From positions 1 to 25,906 of the IMG/VR virus record IMGVR_UViG_3300042298_000163: DNA of 25,906 nucleotides. One strand, written 5' to 3'. The notes under the pieces were generated by a model. That model ran no database searches. It was not told the DNA's origin and saw nothing but the letters and a program-made list of their open reading frames with translations. Made by a program: the position numbers and the translations under genes. Position 1 is the first letter of the stretch. Each line of letters begins with the position of its first letter. Below are positions 8,378 to 15,250 of this stretch, one piece after another. Source of the stretch: a virus.

Positions 8378-8833
8378 ATGGTTGACCTTACCAAGGCCAT
8401 CGGAGCAGTTGCCGCAAGCGTTGCCGCGCTAGGCGGCAGTTACACGCTGGCCGACAAATTTGGTTGGCTTGACAGGGCCATCATCGAATGGTCTCCTGAG
8501 AACTTCAAGATCGTGGCGCAGGCCGGTGAGCCAATTAACGTCACCGTTGCGCGGATCAAAAAGCGCGACGATTGCTCTGTTGAAAGTTTTACCCCAAGCA
8601 TTCGAGATGCTGCGGGCATGGTCCATGCAGCGACTACCACGGCCAGCAAGTTTAGCGGCCCAGCAGGGCCAGAAATTGACACCTTCACGTACCAGCTTAC
8701 GATGGTGCAAAAAGAAAAGATCGCTGATGGCAGGGCCACTTTGCTGGCGACGATTAAATACAAATGCCCAGAGGGCGAGCGAGTGGTTCAGTATCCCCGC
8801 CATCCAAACCTAAGTTTTGACCTAAAGGGGTAA
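8378..8833 (+). CDS. Membrane-anchored protein of the lysis cassette, unknown function
   Basis: The 151-residue product starts with a hydrophobic Ala/Gly-rich segment (AIGAVAASVAALGGSYTLA, residues 7-25), probably a signal anchor, and continues as a beta-rich domain with two cysteines (near residues 65 and 128, in RDDCSV and KYKCPEG) that could pair outside the cytoplasm. AAGGG seven bases before the ATG supports the start. It lies between the anchored coiled-coil protein and the holin-like gene. A periplasmic accessory role in lysis or superinfection exclusion is conceivable, but no family was recognised. Confidence 0.66.
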   Translation: MVDLTKAIGAVAASVAALGGSYTLADKFGWLDRAIIEWSPENFKIVAQAGEPINVTVARIKKRDDCSVESFTPSIRDAAGMVHAATTTASKFSGPAGPEIDTFTYQLTMVQKEKIADGRATLLATIKYKCPEGERVVQYPRHPNLSFDLKG

Positions 8834-8835
8834 GC

Positions 8836-9327
8836 ATGGACTGGCTCAAACAAATTGCACCCACCATCGCTACGGCGATGGGTGGCCCACTGGCAGGCAT
8901 GGCTGTGTCGGCCATCTCCAAGGCCATTGGGGTTGACCCTGACAAAGTGGGAGACATGATCTCCAACAACAAACTGTCAGCCGAGCAGATTGCCCAGGTC
9001 AAGATCGCAGAGATCGAATTGCAAAAACAAGCGCAGGAACTGGGCCTGAACTTTGAGAAGCTGGAAGTTGAGGACCGCAAGTCAGCCAGGGACATGCAGG
9101 CCACCACTCGCAGCCTGATGCCACCCATCTTGGCTGGCGCAGTCACCATTGGCTTCTTTGGCATCATGGTCATGATGTTCTTCAACCAGATCGACAGCGG
9201 CAACCCGGCGATCTTGATGATGCTGGGCAGCTTGGGTACTGCGTGGACGGGCATCATTGCCTACTACTTCGGATCGTCTGCTGGCTCCCAGGCCAAGACT
9301 GACATTCTCTCAAGAACAGCAAAATGA
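8836..9327 (+). CDS. Holin-like membrane protein
   Basis: The 163-residue product has an amphipathic N-terminal region with a Gly/Ala-rich helix (residues 5-32), a charged helical middle (48-92) and two clear hydrophobic segments at about 97-116 (PPILAGAVTIGFFGIMVMMF) and 124-146 (PAILMMLGSLGTAWTGIIAYYFG), ending in a short polar tail. This matches the 3-TM phage/GTA holin type, in which the central loop is charged and the C-terminal two spans end in YYFGSS. GGGG five bases upstream supports the ATG. It is followed by an ATGA overlap with the endolysin gene, the usual holin-endolysin arrangement. Holins form pores in the inner membrane that release or activate the endolysin. Confidence 0.78.
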   Translation: MDWLKQIAPTIATAMGGPLAGMAVSAISKAIGVDPDKVGDMISNNKLSAEQIAQVKIAEIELQKQAQELGLNFEKLEVEDRKSARDMQATTRSLMPPILAGAVTIGFFGIMVMMFFNQIDSGNPAILMMLGSLGTAWTGIIAYYFGSSAGSQAKTDILSRTAK

Positions 9328-9761
9328 ACCTGACACCCAACTTCACCCTTGACGAGTTGACGGCTTCCGAGTCAGCCGAGCGCAACGGCTGGGACAACAG
9401 CCCCAACGATGCAGAACTTGAGAACCTCAAGCGACTGGCTGACTTTCTGGAGCAGGTCAAAGTGGTGCTGGGCGGCAAGCCGGTCATGATCAATTCGGCC
9501 TTTCGGTCCAAAAAGGTCAACGATGCCGTGGGCAGCAAGGACACCAGCCAGCACCGCATTGGATGCGCTGCTGACATCCGTGTGCCCGGTATGACCCCAG
9601 ACGAAGTGGTGCGCAAGGTCATCGCCAGTGGTATCAGTTACGATCAGGTGATCCGAGAGTTCGACCGCTGGACACACATCAGCATCCCCAACAGCGTGGA
9701 CACCAGCCCCCGCAAGCAGGCGCTTATCATCGACAAGGCTGGAGCGCGTCAGTTTGCGTAA
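9324..9761 (+). CDS. Endolysin, M15-family peptidase (D,D-carboxypeptidase-like)
   Basis: The 145-residue protein fits the single-domain peptidase M15 endolysin type, which cuts peptide bonds in peptidoglycan stem peptides. The zinc-binding signature is visible: SQHRIGCAADIR places His77 and Asp84 with the expected spacing, and WTHISI supplies His118; the acidic residue just before (Glu112 or Asp114) is the probable catalytic base. The N-terminal FTLDELTASE and the segment INSAFRSKKVN (about 56-66) are also typical. There is no cell-wall-binding domain or signal peptide, so it needs the holin for release. It starts at an ATGA overlap with the holin-like gene. No Rz/Rz1 spanin pair was recognised after it; the next genes run convergently. 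Confidence 0.88.
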   Translation: MNLTPNFTLDELTASESAERNGWDNSPNDAELENLKRLADFLEQVKVVLGGKPVMINSAFRSKKVNDAVGSKDTSQHRIGCAADIRVPGMTPDEVVRKVIASGISYDQVIREFDRWTHISIPNSVDTSPRKQALIIDKAGARQFA

Positions 9762-9973
9762 AAGTACACGCAAGTTGCCAAGAACGTCAGCCACACCACG
9801 CCAACAATGCCCAGCAGCATCCACTCGGCCAAGTATCGAAGCTGCTGACGCCAGACAGACGTGGGCAGCGGGTCAGCGGCCCGCATCACGGGCTTGTACT
9901 TAGCCACACGCACCGGGCAGTTGCGGCCTTGGTTGCATCCGTAGTTTGCACAGTATTCATCGCAGCAATTCAT
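9749..9973 (-). CDS. Cys-rich small membrane protein, last gene of the leftward operon
   Basis: The 74-residue product has a Cys-rich start (MNCCDEYCANYGCNQGRNC: five Cys in 19 residues) and one C-terminal membrane span (about residues 48-71, LAEWMLLGIVGVVWLTFLATCVYFY). The start overlaps the stop of the upstream gene (ATGA) and GGGAG lies five bases before it. Its 3' end overlaps the endolysin's 3' end by 13 bases, tail to tail, so there is no terminator space between the two operons. The Cys cluster could bind zinc or be oxidised outside the cell. Function unknown. Confidence 0.7.
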   Translation of the reverse strand: MNCCDEYCANYGCNQGRNCPVRVAKYKPVMRAADPLPTSVWRQQLRYLAEWMLLGIVGVVWLTFLATCVYFYAN

Positions 9974-10227
9974 TGGAACTCCCTCAGTTTGTGTTTCAGA
10001 TCGCGTATCTCGCCCTGCGCCTTAAGTGCCAAGGTACGGGTGCGTTGGTAGTCAGCAGCGGCTTCTTTGGCCGCTGCGATCGCCTTGTCCAGCTTCCTAG
10101 CCTCACGCTTTAGGATGCGCTCATGCTCTTTGCGTAGGCCCGCAAGCGCAGGCTCGGTGATCGCTGCGACTTGGGCCTCGGTCAGCGCCAGCGTGACGAC
10201 CGGGGCACGGTAGAGTTTGGCTGTCAT
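9970..10227 (-). CDS. Small coiled-coil protein, unknown function
   Basis: The chosen start gives 85 residues and forms an ATGA overlap with the upstream 214-residue gene; a longer in-frame start at 10272 would lie inside that gene and looks unlikely. Most of the protein (about residues 30-83) is a highly charged helix with Ala/Lys/Glu repeats (EHERILKREARKLDKAIAAA and onward), a probable coiled coil. No catalytic motif is visible. It belongs to the leftward operon. Confidence 0.68.
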   Translation of the reverse strand: MTAKLYRAPVVTLALTEAQVAAITEPALAGLRKEHERILKREARKLDKAIAAAKEAAADYQRTRTLALKAQGEIRDLKHKLREFQ

Positions 10228-10868
10228 GTGCGCTCTTGGATGTCGTAAAACCAATCGTCGCCCGCGGACCACTTGCGTGTGCCGTCTACGGTCCAGAATG
10301 TTTTGGCAGCATGGAAGTCAGGGAACTTCACCTCCGCAGGGATCAGGCTCTGGTCGTACCAGAGGCACCGGTTGTTGGGCTGACAGGCGAACTGGCCGTT
10401 CTCCAGTTGGATGAAGTTGAAGCTCTTGTGCTCCTCAGCCTGCTCGGTAAACCCTGTGTCGAGATCCTGGCCGTCAGCGCAGAAGTCCACAGTGAACAGG
10501 TAGCGCCCGTGGTGCCACTGCTTGTCCTTGCCCAAGAACTTGACCCCGAGGTTGCGCAGGCCAATCTTCTCGCAGACAGTGAAGCGGTAGCCCATGCAAT
10601 CCCACAGTTGCAGGGCGTCAATGGGCAGGTCACCGTCTTCAGTGGCATCGTAGTCCTCACGCCACACGTAAGCGTGTAAGGGCAACTTGTCGTACAGAGC
10701 GCCGTAGTTGGGCAGCAGCGACTCGATGCGGAACACTTGGCCGCGCAGCGCCTTGATGCTGACCCAGATGGCAGGCTCCAACTCGCCAAAGCCTTTGGTG
10801 TGGTTGTACAAGAACTCGCGGCGCACAAAGCACTTGAGTGGTGGCAGCGATGCAATGATGTAGCTCAT
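10224..10868 (-). CDS. Conserved-looking phage protein of unknown function
   Basis: The 214-residue product is globular and rich in aromatic residues. Distinct blocks are FVRREFLYNHTKGFGE (13-28), VWREDYD near 69, GKDKQWHHGRYLFTVDFC (about 123-140), and PNNRCLWYDQSL (about 174-185), finishing with DDWFYDIQERT. Several His/Asp/Cys residues are grouped but I see no known active-site pattern. It sounds like a protein I have met as an uncharacterised phage early-region product, without a role. Start and stop each overlap a neighbour by four bases (ATGA), so it is translationally coupled in the operon. Confidence 0.75.
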   Translation of the reverse strand: MSYIIASLPPLKCFVRREFLYNHTKGFGELEPAIWVSIKALRGQVFRIESLLPNYGALYDKLPLHAYVWREDYDATEDGDLPIDALQLWDCMGYRFTVCEKIGLRNLGVKFLGKDKQWHHGRYLFTVDFCADGQDLDTGFTEQAEEHKSFNFIQLENGQFACQPNNRCLWYDQSLIPAEVKFPDFHAAKTFWTVDGTRKWSAGDDWFYDIQERT

Positions 10869-10984
10869 TCAGTCTTCCCCTTCAGCATGGCCCATGCCGT
10901 TTCGTTGCACTTGGCGCATTGGTAACGGTAGTGGTTGCGGTCTGGCACTGGGGTCAGTATCCAGCGGTGTTTACATTGGTTCAT
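10865..10984 (-). CDS. 39-residue zinc-ribbon-like micro-protein
   Basis: The small frame reads MNQCKHRWILTPVPDRNHYR, then YQCAKCNETAWAMLKGKTE. Cys4 and His6 followed by the CAKC pair (Cys23, Cys26) make a plausible single zinc knuckle. It begins at an ATGA overlap with the upstream gene and ends at an ATGA overlap with the 214-residue gene. This double coupling, the full use of the gap and the metal-binding pattern support it as real despite its size. It could be a nucleic-acid-binding accessory factor. Confidence 0.68.
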   Translation of the reverse strand: MNQCKHRWILTPVPDRNHYRYQCAKCNETAWAMLKGKTE

Positions 10985-11199
10985 GGTTTCATTCCTTTCA
11001 GCATCTCTGCCCTGCAATCGTTCCAGCCCTGCACATATTGGGGATGCTCACCCTCTCGCGTTCCAAACGCATCAGGCACGGCTGGCTGTGCAGCCTGTGC
11101 TTCTCGCAGGGCGTCTTTTGCATTCTCAAATCCCCCAGCGCCGTATCGTGTTGCAGCTTCCAACGCCTCCAGCGCCATGCGTAGTGCTTCGTCTTTCAT
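10981..11199 (-). CDS. Small early protein, unknown function
   Basis: The 72-residue product starts with an amphipathic helix (MKDEALRMALEALEAATRYG) and has a second block PQYVQGWNDCRAEMLKGM near the C-terminus. The EALRMALEALE start is common in small phage proteins of unknown role. AGGAG-like bases lie within the upstream gene's end, and both ends overlap neighbours by four bases. Confidence 0.72.
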   Translation of the reverse strand: MKDEALRMALEALEAATRYGAGGFENAKDALREAQAAQPAVPDAFGTREGEHPQYVQGWNDCRAEMLKGMKP

Positions 11200-11405
11200 G
11201 CCTGCTCCTCAGTGGCCTTGTGCAAATAGGCCGTCAGGCGCTTGATCTGCGCCTCGCGGTACTTGCACATGCTGTCGGCGTATTCACGCGCTGTCTGGGC
11301 CTCCAGCAGCCTGCGCTTGCTGTCCTCCAGTTCACGCAGCGCCAGCGATTCAGCGGTCGGTGTGGCGTAGGCGCTTTTCACCCACTCAATGGTTTGACGG
11401 ATCAT
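11196..11405 (-). CDS. Small coiled-coil early protein, unknown function
   Basis: The 69-residue product is mainly helical and charged (SLALRELEDSKRRLLEAQTA and onward, residues 20-66) and looks like a coiled coil. It shares one base with the stop of the DUF3310 gene (TAATG) and four with the next gene. No enzymatic motif is visible. Confidence 0.72.
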   Translation of the reverse strand: MIRQTIEWVKSAYATPTAESLALRELEDSKRRLLEAQTAREYADSMCKYREAQIKRLTAYLHKATEEQA

Positions 11406-11665
11406 TATTTGGCTCCTTGGTGGCGTGTCTCTAGTTCGATCAACAACTCGATGTAGTGCTTGGCCTTCTCCAAATCAGCCATGCCGTTCTTTTTGCGCCA
11501 GCGGCTGATGTACTTGACCACGTTGCCCTCAAAGTAACCCAGTGCATTGGCGTGTATGTACTCAACTGGCTGGATCGGCAGATCCTTGTAATGGTTGCCA
11601 GCGACTTGCTTGTCCAACGCATTAAATGCTTCGTCTTCTTCCATCGTGATGGGTAAATCATTCAT
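11405..11665 (-). CDS. DUF3310 (SaV-like) phage protein
   Basis: The 86-residue product contains the conserved block VAGNHYKDLPIQPVEYI, then GYFEGNVVKYISRWRKKNG and DLEKAKHYIELLIELE, the hallmark of the DUF3310 family found in the early region of many phages (sometimes labelled nucleotide-kinase-like without proof). The ATG at 11665 is chosen because AGGAG lies seven bases before it; a further in-frame ATG at 11692 lacks such a site. The gene is preceded by an operator-like inverted repeat at 11701-11717, suggesting that it and the five to seven genes after it can be controlled separately from the rest of the leftward operon. Confidence 0.88.
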   Translation of the reverse strand: MNDLPITMEEDEAFNALDKQVAGNHYKDLPIQPVEYIHANALGYFEGNVVKYISRWRKKNGMADLEKAKHYIELLIELETRHQGAK

Positions 11666-11698
11666 GTGTTTGCTCCTATGTTTGGTTGACACGCATAC

Positions 11699-11717
11699 AG
11701 TCTAGCATATTGCTAGA
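11699..11717 (-). promoter_or_regulatory. Operator-like inverted repeat overlapping a -10 hexamer
   Basis: TCTAGCA-TAT-TGCTAGA (11701-11717) is a perfect 7-3-7 inverted repeat. Read on the minus strand it is followed by CT, so its last TAGA becomes TAGACT, a -10-like hexamer (11699-11704) pointing at the DUF3310 gene. No good -35 is visible. It matches three other sites in the window (17463-17479, 17539-17555, 23070-23086) and overlaps the last codon region of the upstream gene. Confidence 0.65.
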
Positions 11718-11916
11718 ACGGGATGTTATCCCATGCCCAGTGCTCACAGTCCACGGTGCCGTGCAACCACTCAGCCGGTGGCCTGGCATCAAACTTTTGG
11801 CATACGTTGCCAGATTGCAAATGCTCACAGCGCAGGCAAGTGACTTGGATGGACTCAATGTCCTTCAGTTGCTTCTTCAAATGCGTTTTGATAGCGTTCA
11901 GTTCGACTAAATTCAT
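11713..11916 (-). CDS. Small Cys/His-rich protein, unknown function
   Basis: The 67-residue product has a helical start (LNAIKTHLKKQLKDIE) and a metal-site-like second half: CLRCEHLQSGNVCQKF and DCEHW provide four Cys and two His. AGAGGT eight to nine bases before the ATG supports a start that lies inside the 3' end of the helicase gene (62-base overlap in another frame). A zinc-binding role is likely from the ligand pattern; the job is unknown. Confidence 0.72.
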   Translation of the reverse strand: MNLVELNAIKTHLKKQLKDIESIQVTCLRCEHLQSGNVCQKFDARPPAEWLHGTVDCEHWAWDNIPF

Positions 11917-13507
11917 ATTCTTTAACCTCTGTAAATTTTCCGTTCTTGCGGGTGGAAATGCGGGTGGGTGTTTTCAGTGTGTAGCCGGTGTCAAGCAATT
12001 CTTCGGTGGTGGTTTGGCATCCATTGCGTTGGTCGCACCAGTTCAGCGCCTTGCTTCTTGCAAAGCCACCATGATCTAAGCACACCCACTCACTGGCGCA
12101 GCGCAGCAGGCCATCGTAGTAATCCACTCGCACGCTGTCGGGCTTGCCGGGTTTGCGGTGCAGCTTGTACTCAACCCTGGTGACATCGTGCCAAGTGTTA
12201 ACGGCCTGCTGTTGCGCTGACAACAAGGCAGCGTAAGACAGCTTGGCATCTATCGGCTTTGCCACCTCTGGCTCTTTGATCGTGCCACCACAAGCAGCGC
12301 ACACCAGTGCTGCCGGTGCGTTGCGCTCACCGCACTCTGGGCAGATGCAAAACGGTGCAGACTGGTCACCAGTTCTCTTGCCACGGCTTTTGCCCTTGAT
12401 GATGTCAACGGGGCCAAGGCGCTCAACGGTGTCAGTAAAGTCCAGCACCAAGCAATCATCCTTGCCATCTGAAATACGTGTGCCCCTGCCCATGCCCTGC
12501 ACATACAGCACTGGCGACTTGGTGGGCCGGCACCAGATGATGCAGTCAACGTCCGGCACATCAAAGCCAGTGGACAGCGCCAGCACAGTCACCAAGCAAT
12601 GGACCTGATGCGCCTTAAAGTCACGGATCAAGTCTTCACGCTCTTGTGCCGGTGTCTCGCCACAAACCACGGCGCTGACAATGCCTCGCTCATTCAGCTT
12701 GTCTGACAGGCTTTCAGCGTTGGCAACACTTGGTGTAAAGGCAATCCATTTGCGTCGATGCTGGGCCATTACAACGGCTTCTTGCGCCACTTGCAGCAGA
12801 TAGCTGTCCACCACCTCAGACAGTTCGCCAATCTTGTAGTCACCATTGGAGATGCCCACTTGGCTGGCGTCAATCTTGGTGACCATCTGCACTGGCGGTG
12901 GCACCAGTGGTGACAGAAACTTCTGGTCCAGCAACTCACGCATGGTGACGTTGGACGCAATGCCAGTAAACAGCGGCTCATCGCCATCGGTCAGCCACAC
13001 CTGGTTACCTCTGAACGGTGTAGCCGTCATGCCCACCGTGCGGAACTGGCAGATCTCGCCCAGCTTGGACAGAAACGTGCGGTACATGCCAGCGTCAGAC
13101 GCCTTGGTGCTGACAAGGTGGGCCTCGTCAATGATCACCACCTTGATGTCACCCAGCAGGTGTGCTGATTTGTGGATGCTGCCAATGGTGGCAACAATCA
13201 CGTCAGCGTGGTGCTGCTTCTTGCCCAGGCTGGCGCTGACAAAGCCCACATGGATGTTGTCAGGCAGCAATGCCTGCAACTTGGCTGCGTTCTGCTCGGC
13301 CAACTCCTTGCTGGGCACCAACACCACCGTGCGTGGCCGGTACTCAGGCCACTGGTCCCACATCTGGCGCACGATCTCAGCGCAGATCACCGACTTGCCA
13401 GAGCCAGTGGGCAGCACCAGCAAGGGGATCTCTTCATGGCTCTGGTGCTTGGTCCACCAATCAAACAGGTCACTGATCGTGCGGTTTTGATATTCACGAA
13501 GCTGCAT
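11855..13507 (-). CDS. Superfamily 2 DNA/RNA helicase (DEAD/DEAH, RecQ/SSL2-like)
   Basis: The 550-residue protein shows SF2 helicase motifs in order: LREYQ (Q-like, 3-7), Walker A PTGSGKS (33-39), VPSKELAEQ (64-72), VATIGSI (105-111), DEAH (127-130), TATPFRG (161-167), STGFDVPDVD (312-321) and QGMGRGTR (337-344). A four-Cys zinc knuckle follows (CPECG at 389-393 and CAACG at 403-407). The C-terminal 110 residues carry an extra domain (YYDGLLRCASEWVCLDHGGFAR). AGGAG seven bases before the ATG fixes the start. It is encoded with a recombination ATPase and a nuclease, so a role in DNA recombination or replication-fork processing is likely. Phage helicases of this family often accompany RecB-like nucleases. 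Confidence 0.92.
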   Translation of the reverse strand: MQLREYQNRTISDLFDWWTKHQSHEEIPLLVLPTGSGKSVICAEIVRQMWDQWPEYRPRTVVLVPSKELAEQNAAKLQALLPDNIHVGFVSASLGKKQHHADVIVATIGSIHKSAHLLGDIKVVIIDEAHLVSTKASDAGMYRTFLSKLGEICQFRTVGMTATPFRGNQVWLTDGDEPLFTGIASNVTMRELLDQKFLSPLVPPPVQMVTKIDASQVGISNGDYKIGELSEVVDSYLLQVAQEAVVMAQHRRKWIAFTPSVANAESLSDKLNERGIVSAVVCGETPAQEREDLIRDFKAHQVHCLVTVLALSTGFDVPDVDCIIWCRPTKSPVLYVQGMGRGTRISDGKDDCLVLDFTDTVERLGPVDIIKGKSRGKRTGDQSAPFCICPECGERNAPAALVCAACGGTIKEPEVAKPIDAKLSYAALLSAQQQAVNTWHDVTRVEYKLHRKPGKPDSVRVDYYDGLLRCASEWVCLDHGGFARSKALNWCDQRNGCQTTTEELLDTGYTLKTPTRISTRKNGKFTEVKEYEFSRTERYQNAFEEATEGH

Positions 13508-13652
13508 TTTGACGCTCCTTGATCATCTGATCGGCCAACTTCAAGGCTTGTTTAACTGCGGTCAAACGATCACCGTTGGCAAGCAAACCAGTCAATGCAG
13601 CAGCGGCGAAATAGTCACGCAAGGTGATGTCTTGGATGGGTGGGGGTGTCAT
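13494..13652 (-). CDS. 52-residue early protein, unknown function
   Basis: The small frame begins MTPPPIQDITLRDYFAAAAL and continues TGLLANGDRLTAVKQALKLA. The RDYFAAAALTGLLA block is frequent in short phage proteins of unknown role. GGAGGA eight bases before the ATG is a strong ribosome site. Its start overlaps the nuclease stop (ATGA) and its end overlaps the helicase start by 14 bases, leaving no spare sequence. Confidence 0.8.
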   Translation of the reverse strand: MTPPPIQDITLRDYFAAAALTGLLANGDRLTAVKQALKLADQMIKERQNAAS

Positions 13653-14731
13653 ACAAATCGTCCTCCGTGTTGAAGTCTGAGATCCAAGGCAAACTCATCA
13701 ACCAAAACCGTCTTGTCATTGCAAGCGTGGATCTCAGCACTGCTGATGTGCGTTGCATGGTTGGCTGGCGTGCCGTTGACAAACCTTTTGCCATCCATCT
13801 CATACACCACACCACCAGGCACTAGGTCAACTGGCGTGGCGCTCTTGGACAGCAAGATCGGAATGTATCGGTGCAAGTCACAGCCAGTGCGCTGAATGTC
13901 AACAGGCAAATCGGCTCGGTGCTCCATGCAAGACCAGCGTGCATTGCCATCCATCTCTGGCGTGGCATGGGCGCATGACCGGCAAGTGGGCGCTGGCACA
14001 TCAGTGCCGTGGCAGATGCTGTGGTAATCGCAGAACTTGCACTCGTACCATGACGGGTCTTGGCTGATCCCCACCGGCGGCTCGGTGGCCGTGATCACCG
14101 CCACGGCTTTTTCAATGATGGCTTTGGCTTCGTCCTTGTCAAACTCAAGGCGCTCGGTGTAAATGTCTTCATCGTTCTTGTTGACCACAATGTAGATGGC
14201 GCGGGTGCAGCCGTTCTCACCGTACAGGTCAATGCTCCACTTCATGTACATCTGCATCTGCGCGTAGTGCTCGGGCTTGGCCTTCTTGACTCCAGACTTT
14301 TGCATCTCCTTGAACATCTTGTCTGATGCCGTCTTGATCTCCAGCACATGCGGCGACTTCGGCGCTTGCGGCAGGCCAGTCACAATGCCGTCAGCATTGC
14401 CCTTGAAATGGTTGCCACTGGTTGGTTCTGTGAACGACCACTGCTTGCCGGTCGATGGATCCATGTCATACACGGTGCAGCCAATCGCAGCCAGGTCAGC
14501 GTAGATGCGCGGCTCTTGCAGGTGACCCGTCTGGAAAACTCGATACAAGCGGCCAGAAAACTCGGCAGGCTTGGACCACCGAAAACTGTACCAGTGCTGG
14601 CGCAAGCAGGGCTTGCCAATCGCACTGGCACCAAGATAGGGGCGCTGTGACTCGGCGCCATACTTTGCCTTGTAACTGGCAAAGATGGCATCGGCCACAG
14701 GGTCCACAACAGATTGTGGAAGTGCGGCCAT
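13649..14731 (-). CDS. PD-(D/E)XK nuclease with Cas4/AddB-like cysteine set
   Basis: The 360-residue protein carries the RecB-family nuclease motifs: NADG with Asp114, EIK (Glu131, Lys133), and the QxxxY-type helix HYAQMQMYMKW (155-165). One Cys before the core (Cys42 in KPCLRQ) and three after it (Cys231, Cys234, Cys240 in CKFCDYHSIC) match the arrangement that holds a 4Fe-4S cluster in Cas4 and AddB. A second Cys-rich stretch follows (CRSCAH, SCMEH). Such nucleases probably process DNA ends for recombination. Neighbours are a DUF669 protein and a Sak4-like ATPase upstream and a helicase downstream, which together look like one recombination module. The final ATGA overlap couples it to the next gene. 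Confidence 0.87.
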   Translation of the reverse strand: MAALPQSVVDPVADAIFASYKAKYGAESQRPYLGASAIGKPCLRQHWYSFRWSKPAEFSGRLYRVFQTGHLQEPRIYADLAAIGCTVYDMDPSTGKQWSFTEPTSGNHFKGNADGIVTGLPQAPKSPHVLEIKTASDKMFKEMQKSGVKKAKPEHYAQMQMYMKWSIDLYGENGCTRAIYIVVNKNDEDIYTERLEFDKDEAKAIIEKAVAVITATEPPVGISQDPSWYECKFCDYHSICHGTDVPAPTCRSCAHATPEMDGNARWSCMEHRADLPVDIQRTGCDLHRYIPILLSKSATPVDLVPGGVVYEMDGKRFVNGTPANHATHISSAEIHACNDKTVLVDEFALDLRLQHGGRFV

Positions 14732-14734
14732 GAT

Positions 14735-15214
14735 TTACTTCTTGGCCCAGGCTGGTGCGCTCGGCTTGGCTTGTGCTTCTTCGGCCTGCGCCACAAAGGC
14801 TGGTGCAGCCGGACGAATACCACCAGCGGCTTCGTAGCCTTTGATGTTGTTGCTGGCCTGATACTCACCCTTGGCCTCACGCACCACCACCTTGATGCTG
14901 ACCGGCTTCATATGCAGGGCAGCAGTGTCTTGCAGCTTGATCACGTTCACGGCGTGACACAGCGCAGACAGTTGCGACTGGGCAATGCGCTGCGTGTCTT
15001 CGTTGCTGTGCTGGATGTTCAAGTTGTCCCACACCTTGCGGCCCTTGTACTGGCCGTCAATGATCTCAAACGTCAGCTTCAAGCCAGTGCCGTTGCCCGA
15101 GCGCAAGGGCGCAACGTCAGACTCTGTGATGTGTGCCAGATAAGTGCCAGCAGGGATTGGGCCGTTGGATGCCTGGGGTGCCACTTGCGAGGCGTCAAAA
15201 TTAAAATGTGCCAT
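14735..15214 (-). CDS. DUF669 protein (probable single-strand DNA-binding accessory)
   Basis: The 159-residue product matches the DUF669 family by its N-terminus (AHFNFDASQV), IPAGTYLAHI, GLKLTFEIIDGQYKGRKVWD (58-77) and NIQHSNEDTQRIAQSQL (80-96). DUF669 genes sit next to Sak/Sak4 recombinases in many phages and are proposed to bind single-stranded DNA in recombination. The C-terminus ends in an Ala/Pro-rich tail (PSAPAWAKK). The ribosome site is weak (GAAAG). Thirty-six untranslated bases (15215-15250) separate it from the upstream ATPase gene, one of the few gaps in this operon. Confidence 0.85.
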   Translation of the reverse strand: MAHFNFDASQVAPQASNGPIPAGTYLAHITESDVAPLRSGNGTGLKLTFEIIDGQYKGRKVWDNLNIQHSNEDTQRIAQSQLSALCHAVNVIKLQDTAALHMKPVSIKVVVREAKGEYQASNNIKGYEAAGGIRPAAPAFVAQAEEAQAKPSAPAWAKK

Positions 15215-15250
15215 TGTTTTCTTTCAAAGTTAAAGTTACGAACTGAGTGA

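Noticed and set aside
11686-11714. Plus-strand TTGACA at 11686-11691 as a rightward promoter
   Set aside because: The only -10-like hexamer in register with the operator (TAGAAC) is 22 bases away, and all genes downstream on that strand for several kilobases run leftward.
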